Positions 53,622 through 63,635 of a DNA stretch of 64,000 nt are shown here, piece after piece (position 1 is the stretch's first letter; every line of letters begins with the position of its first letter). The notes beneath the pieces are model-generated. The model was not told the DNA's origin and did not search any database. It worked only from the letters and a program-made list of their open reading frames with translations. Both the position numbers and the translations under genes were made by a program. Origin of the DNA: Larkinella punicea (lineage in GTDB: Bacteria; Bacteroidota; Bacteroidia; Cytophagales; Spirosomataceae); NCBI RefSeq assembly GCF_003334855.1, contig NZ_QOWE01000014.1:62001-126000 (forward strand), read 5' to 3'.

Positions 53622-56600
53622 ATGAAAAAATGCATTACCTCATTGGGCAACTCCCAACGCTATGCAAAACGGCTCCTGGTACCGTGCCTGTTTGCCAGCT
53701 TATTCACCACGCCTGCCTGGGCCAATCCCGACAGTTACAAGAATGGCCCGGAAAGCCGGTCGACGATAAACCGGGAAGTTCTTCTGGCCGATGTTACCGG
53801 TACGGTAACCGATGAAGCCGGCACCGGTTTGCCGGGTGTCAACGTCGTGGTAAAAGGTTCCAGTTCCGGAACGACCACCGATGCCGAAGGCCGGTTTAAA
53901 ATTTCTGTACCCAACGGAAGAGCCGTTCTGGTGTTCAGTTCGGTGGGATATCTGAAACAGGAAATCGCCGTTGGAAGCCAGACCAGCCTGACGATCAAAC
54001 TGGTTCCGGATGACCAGACGCTGTCGGAAGTCGTCGTCGTGGGTTACGGTAGCCAGTTGAAGAAAGAAGTAACCGGTGCTGTTCAAACCGTTACAGCAAA
54101 AGAACTCAAAGACATTCCGGTTTCGCAGATCACCCAAAAACTGCAGGGTCGTCTGGCCGGGGTTCAGATTAACCAGGCCACGGGTAAACCGGGCCAGGGA
54201 ATGTCGGTTCGGATTCGGGGCCAATTGTCGGTTTCGGCCGGTAGCGAACCCCTGTATGTGGTCGACGGTTTCCCGATTACCGGGAGCATTGGTGCCATCA
54301 ACCCGGATGAAATTGAAGATATTTCCGTTCTGAAAGACGCATCTTCGACTTCGCTATACGGTTCGCGGGCGGCCAACGGCGTGGTGCTGATCACGACCAA
54401 ACGCGGAAAGGTCGGCCAGACCAACATCAGCTTCAACGCTTTTGCCGGCGTGCAGCAGGTGCCGGAACGGGGTCGGATCAAAATGCTGAATGCCGTTGAA
54501 TTTGCGCAGTTCAAAAAGGAATTCTATGAAGACATGAACCAGGCGGTTCCGGTTGAATTCCAGAACCCGTCGCAATATGAAGGCAAAGACAACGACTGGT
54601 ATGGTGCCTTGCTGCGGACCGCACCCGTGCAGAGCTACAACCTGACGATTACGTCCAACACGGAAAAATCCAGAACCGCCATTGTGGGTGGGATTTTCAA
54701 CCAGGAAGGCGTCGTTCTGAATAACAAGTACCTGCGGTATTCGCTGCGGATGAATACGGATTATGACATCTCCCCGAAAGTACGCGTCGGGTTCAACATC
54801 GCTCCGCAGTACGTTTTTGACAACACGCCCCGCACCGATGGTGACCGCGGAACCGGGATTCTGTTCAACGCCCTGCACACCTGGCCGGTCATGCCCATTC
54901 GGGATGCCAACGGCGAACTGACCAAGTTCAACCAGTTTCCGGGCAGCACGGGGAACATCTTTGCCTACCCGAACTGGGTGCGCGCTGCGGAAGAGCTGGT
55001 CAACGAAACCAAGCAGACCAAGTTACTGAGCAATGCGTATGTTCAGTACAGCCCGATCAAAGGGTTGAATCTGAAATCGACCGTCAACATCGAGTATGAA
55101 AATAACAAGTTCTTCTTCTTCAACCCATCGACGGCCACCAGTGCTATCAACGTACCGATTCCGACCACGGCGGTTTCGATCCGGCAAAGCCTGGAAAACA
55201 TCGGCTGGCTGAACGAAAACACGGCGACGTATTCGCGGACGTTCGGCGATCATAACTTCGAAGTGCTGGGTGGTTTTACCAATCAACGCTACCGCCAGGA
55301 ATTCTCCCGGATTCAGGCCGATACCTACGCGGATGACCGGCTGCCAACCATCCAGGGCGCACTCAACATCAACCGGGGCGGCACCCAGAACGGGATCAAC
55401 GAATGGACGCTGACCTCGCTTCTGTCGCGGTTGAACTACAACTACAAAGGCAAATACCTGTTTACGGCTTCGATCCGTCGGGATGGTTCGTCGCGATTCG
55501 GGGCAAACAACCGCTGGGGTACGTTCCCATCCGTTTCGGCGGGGTGGGTCATTTCGGATGAAGATTTCCTGAAAAGCACCCCACAGATTTCGTTTGCCAA
55601 ACTGCGGGCCAGCTACGGGGTGATCGGGAACAACAACATCGGTAACTACACCCAGTATGCCCTGGTCAACAACACCGTCAACGCCGTGTTTGGCAATACC
55701 GTTGCTACCGGCGCCGTCGTTACGTCGCTGGCAAACGCAAATCTGGGCTGGGAAACCACCAAGCAGTTGGATTTAGGGCTGGACCTGGGCCTGTTCAACG
55801 ACCGGATTCAGTTTACCTATGACTATTATCAGAAGAACACCACCAACCTGCTGTACAGCGTTCAGATTCCGCAGGAAGCCGGCTTCGGGAACTTCTTTGA
55901 CAACATTGGTGAAATTAAATTCTGGGGTCATGAATTTGCGCTGAACACCCGCAACACCGAGGGCAAACTGAAGTGGACGACCAATGCCAATATCTCCTTC
56001 AACCGCAATGAGGTTGTCGCTCTGGCTCCGGGCATCGACCGGGTCTATGGAACCTTCCACATCACGCAGGTGGGACAACCCTTCGGTCAGTTCTATGGAC
56101 TGCAAAAAGAAGGATTTTACCGGAGTGCCGAAGAACTCGCCAATTCGCCGATCATTCCGGGCCGCTCGGCCATCGGGACCATCAAAATGAAAGACGTCAA
56201 TGGCGATGGGGTCATTACCTACGGTGGTGATGCCGATGACCGGACCATCATCGGTACGCCGTTCCCGAAATTCACCTACGGTATTGTCAACAACCTGACC
56301 TACGGCAACTGGGACCTGGCGATCGTTGGCTCCGGCTCGTATGGCAACCAGCTTTGGATTCGTCACCTCTACAGCACGGCCAACCTGGACGGCGTTTTCA
56401 ACATGGTAGCGGGCGTGAAAGACCGTTTCCGGGTTAAAAATGTGACGAATGCCGCTGGTCAGGGCGTGGCTACGACCGTGATCACGGAAGGAAACGGCAT
56501 GTTTGGCGCGACGAACAATGGCGGTAACTTCACCGGAGTTGAACGCGACTGGAACAGTTCACACTTCCTGGCCGATGCCTCGTTCTTCACGATCAAGAAC

Positions 56601-56831
56601 ATCACGCTGGGCTACAACATGGGCGCGGTCAATAAGTTTTTCAAATCCGCCCGGATCTATGCCTCCGTTCAGCAGGTGTACGTCTTCACGAAATACTGGG
56701 GTGGCCCAAACCCGGAAACCAGTGCGCAGGGGGATGGCAACGGCGATGGCGGAAACCTCAGCCAGGGTGTCGATCTCTCGAACTACCCGGTTCCGCGTAC
56801 CTATACGCTGGGTGTTAACCTGAATTTTTAA
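53622..56831 (+). CDS. SusC/RagA family TonB-linked outer membrane protein, copy 3
   Basis: A 1069-residue protein. The N-terminal signal region ends near PAWANP. A carboxypeptidase-like domain (VTGTVTDEAGTGLPGVNVVV) precedes the plug (VVVVGYGSQLKKEVTG, KLQGRLAGVQI, LYVVDGFPITGS, SLYGSRAANGVVLITTK). The barrel ends in YTLGVNLNF. It is similar in layout to copy 2 but clearly a different sequence, so the two likely recognise different ligands. It pairs with the SusD 49 bp downstream. Confidence 0.94.
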   Translation: MKKCITSLGNSQRYAKRLLVPCLFASLFTTPAWANPDSYKNGPESRSTINREVLLADVTGTVTDEAGTGLPGVNVVVKGSSSGTTTDAEGRFKISVPNGRAVLVFSSVGYLKQEIAVGSQTSLTIKLVPDDQTLSEVVVVGYGSQLKKEVTGAVQTVTAKELKDIPVSQITQKLQGRLAGVQINQATGKPGQGMSVRIRGQLSVSAGSEPLYVVDGFPITGSIGAINPDEIEDISVLKDASSTSLYGSRAANGVVLITTKRGKVGQTNISFNAFAGVQQVPERGRIKMLNAVEFAQFKKEFYEDMNQAVPVEFQNPSQYEGKDNDWYGALLRTAPVQSYNLTITSNTEKSRTAIVGGIFNQEGVVLNNKYLRYSLRMNTDYDISPKVRVGFNIAPQYVFDNTPRTDGDRGTGILFNALHTWPVMPIRDANGELTKFNQFPGSTGNIFAYPNWVRAAEELVNETKQTKLLSNAYVQYSPIKGLNLKSTVNIEYENNKFFFFNPSTATSAINVPIPTTAVSIRQSLENIGWLNENTATYSRTFGDHNFEVLGGFTNQRYRQEFSRIQADTYADDRLPTIQGALNINRGGTQNGINEWTLTSLLSRLNYNYKGKYLFTASIRRDGSSRFGANNRWGTFPSVSAGWVISDEDFLKSTPQISFAKLRASYGVIGNNNIGNYTQYALVNNTVNAVFGNTVATGAVVTSLANANLGWETTKQLDLGLDLGLFNDRIQFTYDYYQKNTTNLLYSVQIPQEAGFGNFFDNIGEIKFWGHEFALNTRNTEGKLKWTTNANISFNRNEVVALAPGIDRVYGTFHITQVGQPFGQFYGLQKEGFYRSAEELANSPIIPGRSAIGTIKMKDVNGDGVITYGGDADDRTIIGTPFPKFTYGIVNNLTYGNWDLAIVGSGSYGNQLWIRHLYSTANLDGVFNMVAGVKDRFRVKNVTNAAGQGVATTVITEGNGMFGATNNGGNFTGVERDWNSSHFLADASFFTIKNITLGYNMGAVNKFFKSARIYASVQQVYVFTKYWGGPNPETSAQGDGNGDGGNLSQGVDLSNYPVPRTYTLGVNLNF

Positions 56832-56880
56832 AAGACAAAATTCAGATCAACTTTCGACCATCTTTATCTCCTTTACCGGA

Positions 56881-58389
56881 ATGAAAAAAACAATCATACT
56901 CTTTGGTCTTCTGGGGCTTCTATCGACGGGCTGCCAGGACGATTTTCTATCGGTCGTTCCCGAAACAAGTCTGAGTTCGGCCACCTTCTTCAAATCACAG
57001 GCCGATTTTCAGCAGGCTGTCAATGCGGCCTATGTGCCGCTGCGGCAAATCAACAACGAACGGGCCTGGGTGTTGGAAGAAATGCACTCCGACAATACCT
57101 ACTACGCTCGGAATATCCTGTTTGGCGCGGTGGACAATACTGAAAACGTGGCCGACTTTGCCATCCCAACGGCCAATGGCGTAACCGCCAACGACAACGT
57201 TCTGGTGATTTACCGGCTTTATTTTCAGATCGTTGCCCGCACCAACCAGATTCTGGCCCTGATCGATGGCGTGGAATTCGATGCCGCTGTTAAAAGCAAT
57301 CTGAAAGGACAGGCGCTGTTTCTGAGATCATACGCGTATTTTGAACTGGCCCGCCTGTTCGGAAAAGTACCGCTGCATTTAACGCCGGTTACGGGCCGCG
57401 AAGAAGCCGCCCTGCCCCTGGCTACGACTGACCAGCTCTACGCCCAGGTGGAAAAAGATGCGACGGAAGCCGGGAGCCTGCTGCCGAACAAAGCCACTCA
57501 GGAAGCCGGCCGGGCCACTTCCGGAGCGGCTAAAACGGTTCTGGCCAACCTCTACATCGTTCAGAAGAAATGGGCACAAGCCGAAACCGTGCTGAAGGAT
57601 GTTATAGCCAACGGTGGCTACGCCCTCGTTCCGGACTATGCCAACACCGTTTCTACGACCACGGCCAACAAGAACAATTCGGAGTCGATCTTCGAAGTGC
57701 AGTATATGGAAGGGGCTGCGGGTTTCAATGGCAACCAAATTTACCGCTTTATTCCTGCGCCCATTACGATCGCCGAGTTGGCGCCGATAACCGGCACTTC
57801 GAATCCGCAGGCGATTTCGGGCGAAAACAACAACATTCCGACCCCCGACCTCATCGCGGCTTATGAAACCGGCGACAAACGGAAGGATCTTTCCATCGGT
57901 TATGTTACCCTGAGCCAGAGTCAGCGGGAGAACAAGGTGTATCCGTACATTAAAAAATACGCAAAAACGCACTCGGTTCACAACAACACCGGCCAGAACT
58001 GGCCCGTTTACCGCTATGCCGAAGTGATCCTGTTTATGGCCGAAGTGCTGAACGAACAGGGAAAAACCGCCGAAGCGGCTCCCTTCCTGAACCAGATCCG
58101 GACGCGGGCGGGGCTACCCGCAACCACAGCCGCTAACCAGACGGCCATGCGGGAAGCCATTTTCAAGGAACGCCGGGTCGAACTGGCTTTTGAAAACAAA
58201 CGCTGGTTCGATCTGGTCCGGACGGGCCGGGTCAAGGAAATCATCGGTGCGCATGGTGCCCGGGTGAAAGCCAATCCGCTGGATTATTATTTTCCAAAAG
58301 GGGCCGTTCCTCCGCCAAATGCCTTCACGGTTTTGGACGACTACTATCCCCTTCCGGCCGTTGAAGCGGCTTTGACTCCGCACTTTTAA
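56881..58389 (+). CDS. SusD/RagB family nutrient-binding lipoprotein, copy 3
   Basis: A 502-residue lipoprotein; the lipobox is LSTGC (Cys18). The helical signature GQALFLRSYAYFELARLFGK and the C-terminal family block (FLNQIRTRAGLPA, then KERRVELAFENKRWFDLVR) are clear. It ends in a short YYPLPAVEAALTPHF. It works with SusC copy 3 at the outer membrane. A perfect hairpin follows the stop codon. Confidence 0.93.
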   Translation: MKKTIILFGLLGLLSTGCQDDFLSVVPETSLSSATFFKSQADFQQAVNAAYVPLRQINNERAWVLEEMHSDNTYYARNILFGAVDNTENVADFAIPTANGVTANDNVLVIYRLYFQIVARTNQILALIDGVEFDAAVKSNLKGQALFLRSYAYFELARLFGKVPLHLTPVTGREEAALPLATTDQLYAQVEKDATEAGSLLPNKATQEAGRATSGAAKTVLANLYIVQKKWAQAETVLKDVIANGGYALVPDYANTVSTTTANKNNSESIFEVQYMEGAAGFNGNQIYRFIPAPITIAELAPITGTSNPQAISGENNNIPTPDLIAAYETGDKRKDLSIGYVTLSQSQRENKVYPYIKKYAKTHSVHNNTGQNWPVYRYAEVILFMAEVLNEQGKTAEAAPFLNQIRTRAGLPATTAANQTAMREAIFKERRVELAFENKRWFDLVRTGRVKEIIGAHGARVKANPLDYYFPKGAVPPPNAFTVLDDYYPLPAVEAALTPHF

Positions 58390-58800
58390 GATTGGTTATT
58401 CTGCCGGTTTCGCTTCTGAAACCGGCAGAATAGTTCATAGTACGCTTGACCAGAATGTTGACGGTGCTTTCTTTTTTATTCAATCAGTAAGAAGGCTTTT
58501 CTTTTACCTTATTACACCACGGTTTAGCCACCGGGGAATACGTTCAACGCCAAACCCGAAATAACCCGGAGCCGCAAGGCCCATTTTATCCATTCAGCAG
58601 TATCGTATAGAATTGAACCATCTCGCAGAACTCAAACCGAGAGAAAAGAATAAAGATCAAAGAATAAAGACCATTTTCCTCGTCCCGGATTCAAGTCTCT
58701 TTTCTCTTGTCTAAAATCTTTACTCTGGTATTCAAACTCAACGGCTTTGCCCGACGTCCGGGTCGACAAGCATTTTTTACTGTATAAACCCTAATTACTT
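58390..58800. other. Intergenic region upstream of the haem-binding propeller gene
   Basis: About 410 bp. After the hairpin at 58398-58431 there is an A/G-rich stretch (GAGAAAAGAATAAAGATCAA at 58641) facing a T/C-rich stretch (58700-58730), which together form an imperfect inverted repeat. No gene or full promoter consensus was recognised. Confidence 0.4.
58398..58431 (+). terminator. Perfect hairpin after SusD copy 3
   Basis: ATTCTGCCGGTTTC and GAAACCGGCAGAAT form a 14-bp perfect stem with a 6-base loop, 8 bases after the stop codon. No T-tract follows. Confidence 0.65.
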
Positions 58801-61494
58801 ATGTTTTCTACGTACAGATCGGTCAAGTTAATGCTATCGGTCTCGGCACTTGCTCTAGTGGGCGCTTCGTGGGTCGGTTTAAACTACCCGGAAACGAACC
58901 GGCAGGGGGCCGAAAGTCCGAAGGTCGACAAACTAAAACTACTGCCCGGTTTCAAGGCAGAACATTTGTACAGCCCTTCCGAAAATAACCAGGGTTCCTG
59001 GGTTTCGATGACATTCGACGACAAAGGGCGTATGATCACTTCCGATCAATATGGTGGACTTTTCCGGCTCAAAATTCCGGCCATCGGTTCCGGTTCGACG
59101 AAACCCACCGTCGAAAGACTCAGCGTTGGAAAAGATACCTTAGGAATGGGGTATGCGCAGGGGCTGCTGTATGCATTCAACAGCCTCTATGTCATGGTGA
59201 ACAACCGGTCGAACCCCCGGTTTCCGAAGGCCAGTGGCCTATACCGCCTGCAGGATACCGACAATGACGATCAATTCGACAAGATAACCCTGCTGAGAGA
59301 ATTGAAAGGGGAAGGCGAGCACGGCCCGCACAGCATCGTGTTGTCACCCGATAAAAAATCGCTGATTGTGGTGGCAGGTAACCACACCGACGTACCCCCG
59401 ATGGATGCGTATCGGCTTCCTTCCAACTGGAAAGAAGACAACCTGTTTCCGCTCATTAAGGACCCACGCGGTCACGCCAACGACCGGATGGCCCCCGGCG
59501 GCTGGGTCGCCACAACCGACCCCGAAGGCAAGCGCTGGGAACTGCTCGGCGCCGGTTTCCGGAACGAGTTCGACGTTGCCTTCAACGAAGCAGGTGATAT
59601 GTTTACCTACGATTCGGACATGGAGTGGGATTTTGGCACGCCCTGGTACCGCCCGACCCGAATTTGCCACGTTCCGAGTGGGGCCGAATTTGGCTGGCGC
59701 ACCGGGAATAGCAAATGGTTACCCGGCAATCCGGACAACTTACCGCCCTTGCTAAACATTGGTCAGGGTTCGCCCACCAACGTATTCTACGGAGCGAATG
59801 CGAAGTTTCCCCAAAAATACCGCCAGTCCCTGTACGCATTCGACTGGAGTTTTGGGATTATCTATTCCATCCATCTGAAACCGAAAGGAGCAACTTACGA
59901 GGGCGAACGGGAAGAATTTATCTCGGGTTCACCACTTCCGCTCACGGATGGCTCGATTGGCCCCGATGGTGCCATGTATTTTCTGGTGGGCGGTCGCCGG
60001 CTGGAGTCCGATCTGTACCGGGTTTATTACAACGGTTCTGAATCCACTTCAACCACCCCGCTAACACCAACCGTTACGGCTGAGCATAAGCTCCGGACCA
60101 ACCTGGAACAATACCACCTGGAACCCAACCCGGCAGCACTGGCAGCCGCCTGGCCGCACCTGAGCCACCCCGACCGGTTTGTTCGTTATGCTGCCCGGAT
60201 TGCGGTTGAACACCAGCCCGTTGCCCAATGGCAGGATAAGGCACTGAACGAAACCAACCCGCAACGGGCCACGCAGGCCATTGTTGCCCTGGCCCGGCAA
60301 GGCAGTGAATCTGCCAAAAGCGGAGCCATCAACACCTTGCTGAAGATCAATTTTGCTCAGCTTCCGGAGTCGCAACAATTTGACGTTCTGCGTGCATTTG
60401 AATTGATTTTCCTGCGGATGGGTGCGCCGGCCGACGCCGACAAAGCCAAAGTTATTGCGTACCTGAATCCTCATTATCCGGCCAAAACCGCGTTAATGAA
60501 CCGGGGTTTGAGTAAGGTATTGATTTACCTGGAAGCGCCGGGCGTAGTGGCCAAAACACTGGCGTTGATGGACAAAAAAGACGAGCCCGGTATGGCCGAC
60601 CTCAATCTGACCCCTGCGACGGCCTCTTCGGACCTCATTTTGCGCAATCCGCAATACGGACTGGACATTGCCAAAATGCTGGAAAAAGTACCACCGCTGC
60701 AACAGACGTATTATGCCGTCATGCTGAGCCGCCAGGAAACCGGCTGGACCCCTGAACTGCGGAACAAGTATTTCACGTGGTTTGGCAATGCCTTCAAATA
60801 CCAGGGCGGTCGCAGCTATGTAGGCTTTATCGACCGGGCCCGGAAACTGGCGTTGGCACACGTTCCCAAAGACCAGTTTGAAAAATACAACAAAATGTCG
60901 GGCGCGGATTTGCTAACGACGAACGGGAATGATCTGGCGATGGGCTACGCTCCCAAAGGACCGGGTCGGCGCTGGCAACTGGACGACGCCGTTGCGGCTG
61001 TCGGGACGGAATTGACGGGACGGAATTTCGAAGAAGGCAAAAAAATCTACGGGGCCGTTCTGTGCAGCCGTTGCCACTCGATTCAGGGTTCGGGCGGTGA
61101 CATTGGCCCGGATCTGACGCAACTCGGCACCCGGTTTTCGAACAAGGACATGCTGGAAGCAATCATCAACCCGAACAAAGCGGTTTCTGATCAGTATGCG
61201 TCCACGATCTATTACCTGAAAAACGGACAGTCGGTGTTGGGGCGGCAGCTTTCGGAAGACAAGACAAGCTACACCATTTCGCAGAATCCGTTTGCGCCGG
61301 ATCAAACCCGGAAAATTCTGAAGAAAGACGTAACCTCCACCAAGTATTCCACCGAATCGGTCATGTTACCGGGTCTGATCAACAGCCTGAACCCCGAGGA
61401 ACTGAAAGACTTGATGGCGTATCTGAAAGCCGGTGGCAACCCTGAAAATCCCGTCTACAAAGGCGGAACCGGGGCGGCAAAAGGTGATAAGTAA
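58801..61494 (+). CDS. PVC-type haem-binding protein: glucose-dehydrogenase-like propeller + c-type haem domain
   Basis: An 897-residue exported protein. After a hydrophobic N-terminal segment, residues of about 45-430 form a PQQ/sugar-dehydrogenase-like propeller (LLPGFKAEHLYSP, MTFDDKGRMITSDQ, HGPHSIVLSPDKK, GSIGPDGAMYFL). A HEAT-like helical region (about 440-700) follows. The C-terminal domain carries CSRCHSIQGSGGDIGPDL with one CxxCH haem site, then an approximately 110-residue putative haem-binding tail. This architecture is known from Planctomycetes, Verrucomicrobia and some Cytophagales. It probably oxidises a sugar in the periplasm and passes electrons to the haem; this is inference. 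Confidence 0.85.
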   Translation: MFSTYRSVKLMLSVSALALVGASWVGLNYPETNRQGAESPKVDKLKLLPGFKAEHLYSPSENNQGSWVSMTFDDKGRMITSDQYGGLFRLKIPAIGSGSTKPTVERLSVGKDTLGMGYAQGLLYAFNSLYVMVNNRSNPRFPKASGLYRLQDTDNDDQFDKITLLRELKGEGEHGPHSIVLSPDKKSLIVVAGNHTDVPPMDAYRLPSNWKEDNLFPLIKDPRGHANDRMAPGGWVATTDPEGKRWELLGAGFRNEFDVAFNEAGDMFTYDSDMEWDFGTPWYRPTRICHVPSGAEFGWRTGNSKWLPGNPDNLPPLLNIGQGSPTNVFYGANAKFPQKYRQSLYAFDWSFGIIYSIHLKPKGATYEGEREEFISGSPLPLTDGSIGPDGAMYFLVGGRRLESDLYRVYYNGSESTSTTPLTPTVTAEHKLRTNLEQYHLEPNPAALAAAWPHLSHPDRFVRYAARIAVEHQPVAQWQDKALNETNPQRATQAIVALARQGSESAKSGAINTLLKINFAQLPESQQFDVLRAFELIFLRMGAPADADKAKVIAYLNPHYPAKTALMNRGLSKVLIYLEAPGVVAKTLALMDKKDEPGMADLNLTPATASSDLILRNPQYGLDIAKMLEKVPPLQQTYYAVMLSRQETGWTPELRNKYFTWFGNAFKYQGGRSYVGFIDRARKLALAHVPKDQFEKYNKMSGADLLTTNGNDLAMGYAPKGPGRRWQLDDAVAAVGTELTGRNFEEGKKIYGAVLCSRCHSIQGSGGDIGPDLTQLGTRFSNKDMLEAIINPNKAVSDQYASTIYYLKNGQSVLGRQLSEDKTSYTISQNPFAPDQTRKILKKDVTSTKYSTESVMLPGLINSLNPEELKDLMAYLKAGGNPENPVYKGGTGAAKGDK

Positions 61495-61503
61495 ATAAAC
61501 GTT

Positions 61504-61605
61504 CCTCAATCCCCTAAAGGGCAGGGCTGTTACATTTGCCCCCCAGCCCCCTAAAGGGGGAGTTTTCTCGCGCTCCAAGCTCCCCCTTTAGGGGGCTGGG
61601 GGGCA
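61504..61605. repeat. Shortened copy of the CCCCTAAAGGG palindrome family
   Basis: The left piece CCCCTAAAGGGCAGGGCTGT (61511-61530) matches the outer arm at 18947-18991. The inner arms 61537-61562 and 61580-61605 are exact inverted copies with CCCCCTAAAGGGGGAG. The outer right arm is missing. It lies between the haem-binding and DUF1080 genes. Confidence 0.75.
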
Positions 61606-61637
61606 TTAGTTGTTCAAGTGTAAAAATTAAAAATGCG

Positions 61638-62426
61638 ATGTTGAAAAAAGCAAAGTATAAATTCCTTCCAGTTGGACTTCTCCTGGCGGCCGTCCTAACC
61701 GGCGGTTTGACCACCGGCTGCGTAGGGCAAACGAAGAAAGAAAAGAAAGAGGGTTTCGTAAAAATATTCGACGGAAAATCCCTGAAAGGCTGGGATGGCG
61801 ACCCGGTTTACTGGAAAGTCGAAAACGGCAATCTGGTGGGTGAAATCACGCCGACCACGCTCTTGAAAACCAACTCCTTCATCATCTGGAAAGGTGGCCA
61901 ACCAGCGGATTTTGAATTGAAAGGCGAGTTCAACATCACCGAAAGCGGCAACTCCGGCATCAATTACCGCAGCGAGCAACTGACCGACATTCCGTTTGCC
62001 CTCCGGGGCTATCAGGCCGACATCGACGGTGCCAACCGCTACACGGGTCAGAATTACGAAGAACGCAAACGGACGACGCTGGCCTATCGTGGTCAGAAAA
62101 CCACCATCAAGCCTTACACGGGTCCCGCAACGCCGGAAGGAATTCGGTCCAATGTCAGCAAAAATGCCTGGAATGGCCTGACCGTAACCGGTTCGCTGGG
62201 TAGTTCCGACTCCTTGAAGACTTTAATTAAGAAGGAAGACTGGAACACGTTTCACCTGATTGTGAAAGGCAATAAGCTGCAGCATTACGTCAACGGGGTT
62301 TTGATGAGTGAAGTGACGGACGAAGACACCGTCAACGGAGCCGCCAAAGGCCACCTGGGTGTCCAGGTACACGTCGGCCCACCCATGAAGGTGCAATACC
62401 GCAACCTGATGCTGAAGCAGTTGTAA
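61638..62426 (+). CDS. DUF1080 (3-keto-disaccharide hydrolase-like) lipoprotein
   Basis: About 262 residues from ATG 61638 (MLKKAKYKFLPVGLLLAAVL). Lipobox GLTTGC. The jelly-roll DUF1080 domain spans most of the protein, from FVKIFDGKSLKGWDGDPVYW through NSGINYRSEQ and YQADIDG to HLGVQVHVGPPMKVQYRNL. Family members hydrolyse 3-keto-glycosides made by prior sugar oxidation. The frame upstream of 61638 is open but runs through a repeat and is not counted. Position after a putative sugar-oxidising cytochrome fits an oxidise-then-cleave pathway. Confidence 0.85.
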   Translation: MLKKAKYKFLPVGLLLAAVLTGGLTTGCVGQTKKEKKEGFVKIFDGKSLKGWDGDPVYWKVENGNLVGEITPTTLLKTNSFIIWKGGQPADFELKGEFNITESGNSGINYRSEQLTDIPFALRGYQADIDGANRYTGQNYEERKRTTLAYRGQKTTIKPYTGPATPEGIRSNVSKNAWNGLTVTGSLGSSDSLKTLIKKEDWNTFHLIVKGNKLQHYVNGVLMSEVTDEDTVNGAAKGHLGVQVHVGPPMKVQYRNLMLKQL

Positions 62427-62439
62427 TTAATTGGTATTC

Positions 62440-62533
62440 GGTTTACGGTATTCGGTTTATGGTAGCTGACGCGAGAGAAAAGCATGCGTCAGTCCCGGCG
62501 GGGAACCGCACCGTAAACCGAATACCGTAAACC
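62440..62533 (+). terminator. Long nested inverted repeat after the DUF1080 gene
   Basis: Arms 62440-62462 and 62511-62533 (23 bp, one mismatch; word GGTTTACGGTATTCGGTTTA) enclose a second stem, CTGACGC (62466-62472) and GCGTCAG (62486-62492). It is terminator-like and probably also a dispersed repeat. Confidence 0.6.
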
Positions 62534-62550
62534 GTAAACGATATCTAGTT

Positions 62551-63606
62551 TTGACACCACCAAACTGGCATAAAAAACTTTCTCACCCGGCCCAATGGGG
62601 AGGCATCGAAACCGCCGTGCTCGACAACGGCGCCGGACGAGGCACCCGAATTGCCTGGATCAATACCGGTACCGGACTCCGTTACAAAGTGGTGATCGAC
62701 CGGGCAATGGACATCGCCGACACGTTTTACAACCAGCACGGTCTGGCCTGGCTGAGTCATTCCGGGATCACCCCCCCGCAACCGTTTTCGGACAAAGGCA
62801 TCGACTGGCTCCGCACGTTCAACGGCGGACTGCTCACGACCTGCGGACTGACGCACGTGGGCGGCCCCGAATCGGACGCCTACGGCGAACGCGGTCTTCA
62901 CGGTGAAATCAGCAACATTCCCGCCGAAATTGTTTCCATCATTCAGCCCGACCCCGCCCTGGGGAAGCTGGACATGAGCATTACCGGCATCATCCGGCAA
63001 ACCCGGGTTTTCGGCCCCAGTCTGGAACTCCGGCGCACCATTTCGGGAACACTCGGCCAGCCGACAATCCGAATTCACGACGAAGTGATCAACCGAGCCA
63101 ATACCCCGGCCCCGCACATGCTGCTGTACCATTTCAACTTCGGCTGGCCGCTGGTCGACGAGGGAACAGAACTGGTGTGGCAAGGGCCGTGGCAACCCCG
63201 CCACCCGGATCAGGAATACAAAATTTTCGTAGCAGGAAACGACTTCAAAAAATGCCCGGCCCCGCTGGACGACCACAGCGGTTTTGGCGAGGAAGTCGCC
63301 ATCATTGACCCTACGCCGGACGCCGATGGCTGGTGTACCGCCGGGCTCTACAACGCCCAACTCGGTTTTGCCTTATCAATGCGGTTTCAGAAAGCGCAGT
63401 TGCCCTGGCTGACCAACTGGCAACACTGGGGTGCGGGTGAATACGTAACGGGCATCGAACCGGGAACCCACGCGCCCATGGGCCAGGCCAAAGCCCGGGA
63501 GTTGAACGAACTCATCTTTCTGGCACCGGGCGAAAGCCGCCAGTATGAGGTCGAACTATCCATTTTGACCGAACAGGACCCAATCACGGATTTTTTAGGA
63601 AAATAA
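62551..63606 (+). CDS. DUF4432 family protein (aldose 1-epimerase-like)
   Basis: A 351-residue protein of the galactose-mutarotase-like fold. Blocks are VVIDRAMDIADTFYNQHGLAWLSH, the DUF4432 signature region (GGLLTTCGLTHVGG), HGEISNIPAE with its His, and HMLLYHFNFGWPLVDEG with the second His; PWLTNWQHWGAGEYVTGIEP and a C-terminal LAPGESRQYEVELS follow. The start is a TTG at 62551, giving MTPPNWHKKLSHPAQW; no ATG is available at the right place. No signal peptide is seen, so it acts in the cytoplasm. It may convert sugar anomers or keto-sugars; this is not proven. Confidence 0.8.
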   Translation: MTPPNWHKKLSHPAQWGGIETAVLDNGAGRGTRIAWINTGTGLRYKVVIDRAMDIADTFYNQHGLAWLSHSGITPPQPFSDKGIDWLRTFNGGLLTTCGLTHVGGPESDAYGERGLHGEISNIPAEIVSIIQPDPALGKLDMSITGIIRQTRVFGPSLELRRTISGTLGQPTIRIHDEVINRANTPAPHMLLYHFNFGWPLVDEGTELVWQGPWQPRHPDQEYKIFVAGNDFKKCPAPLDDHSGFGEEVAIIDPTPDADGWCTAGLYNAQLGFALSMRFQKAQLPWLTNWQHWGAGEYVTGIEPGTHAPMGQAKARELNELIFLAPGESRQYEVELSILTEQDPITDFLGK

Positions 63607-63635
63607 GTTTAGGTAGATTAAAAAGTGACCCTTTC

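Noticed and set aside
61536-61637. 34-residue N-terminal extension of the DUF1080 protein
   Set aside because: The bases belong to the CCCCTAAAGGG palindrome. The lipoprotein signal begins at ATG 61638.
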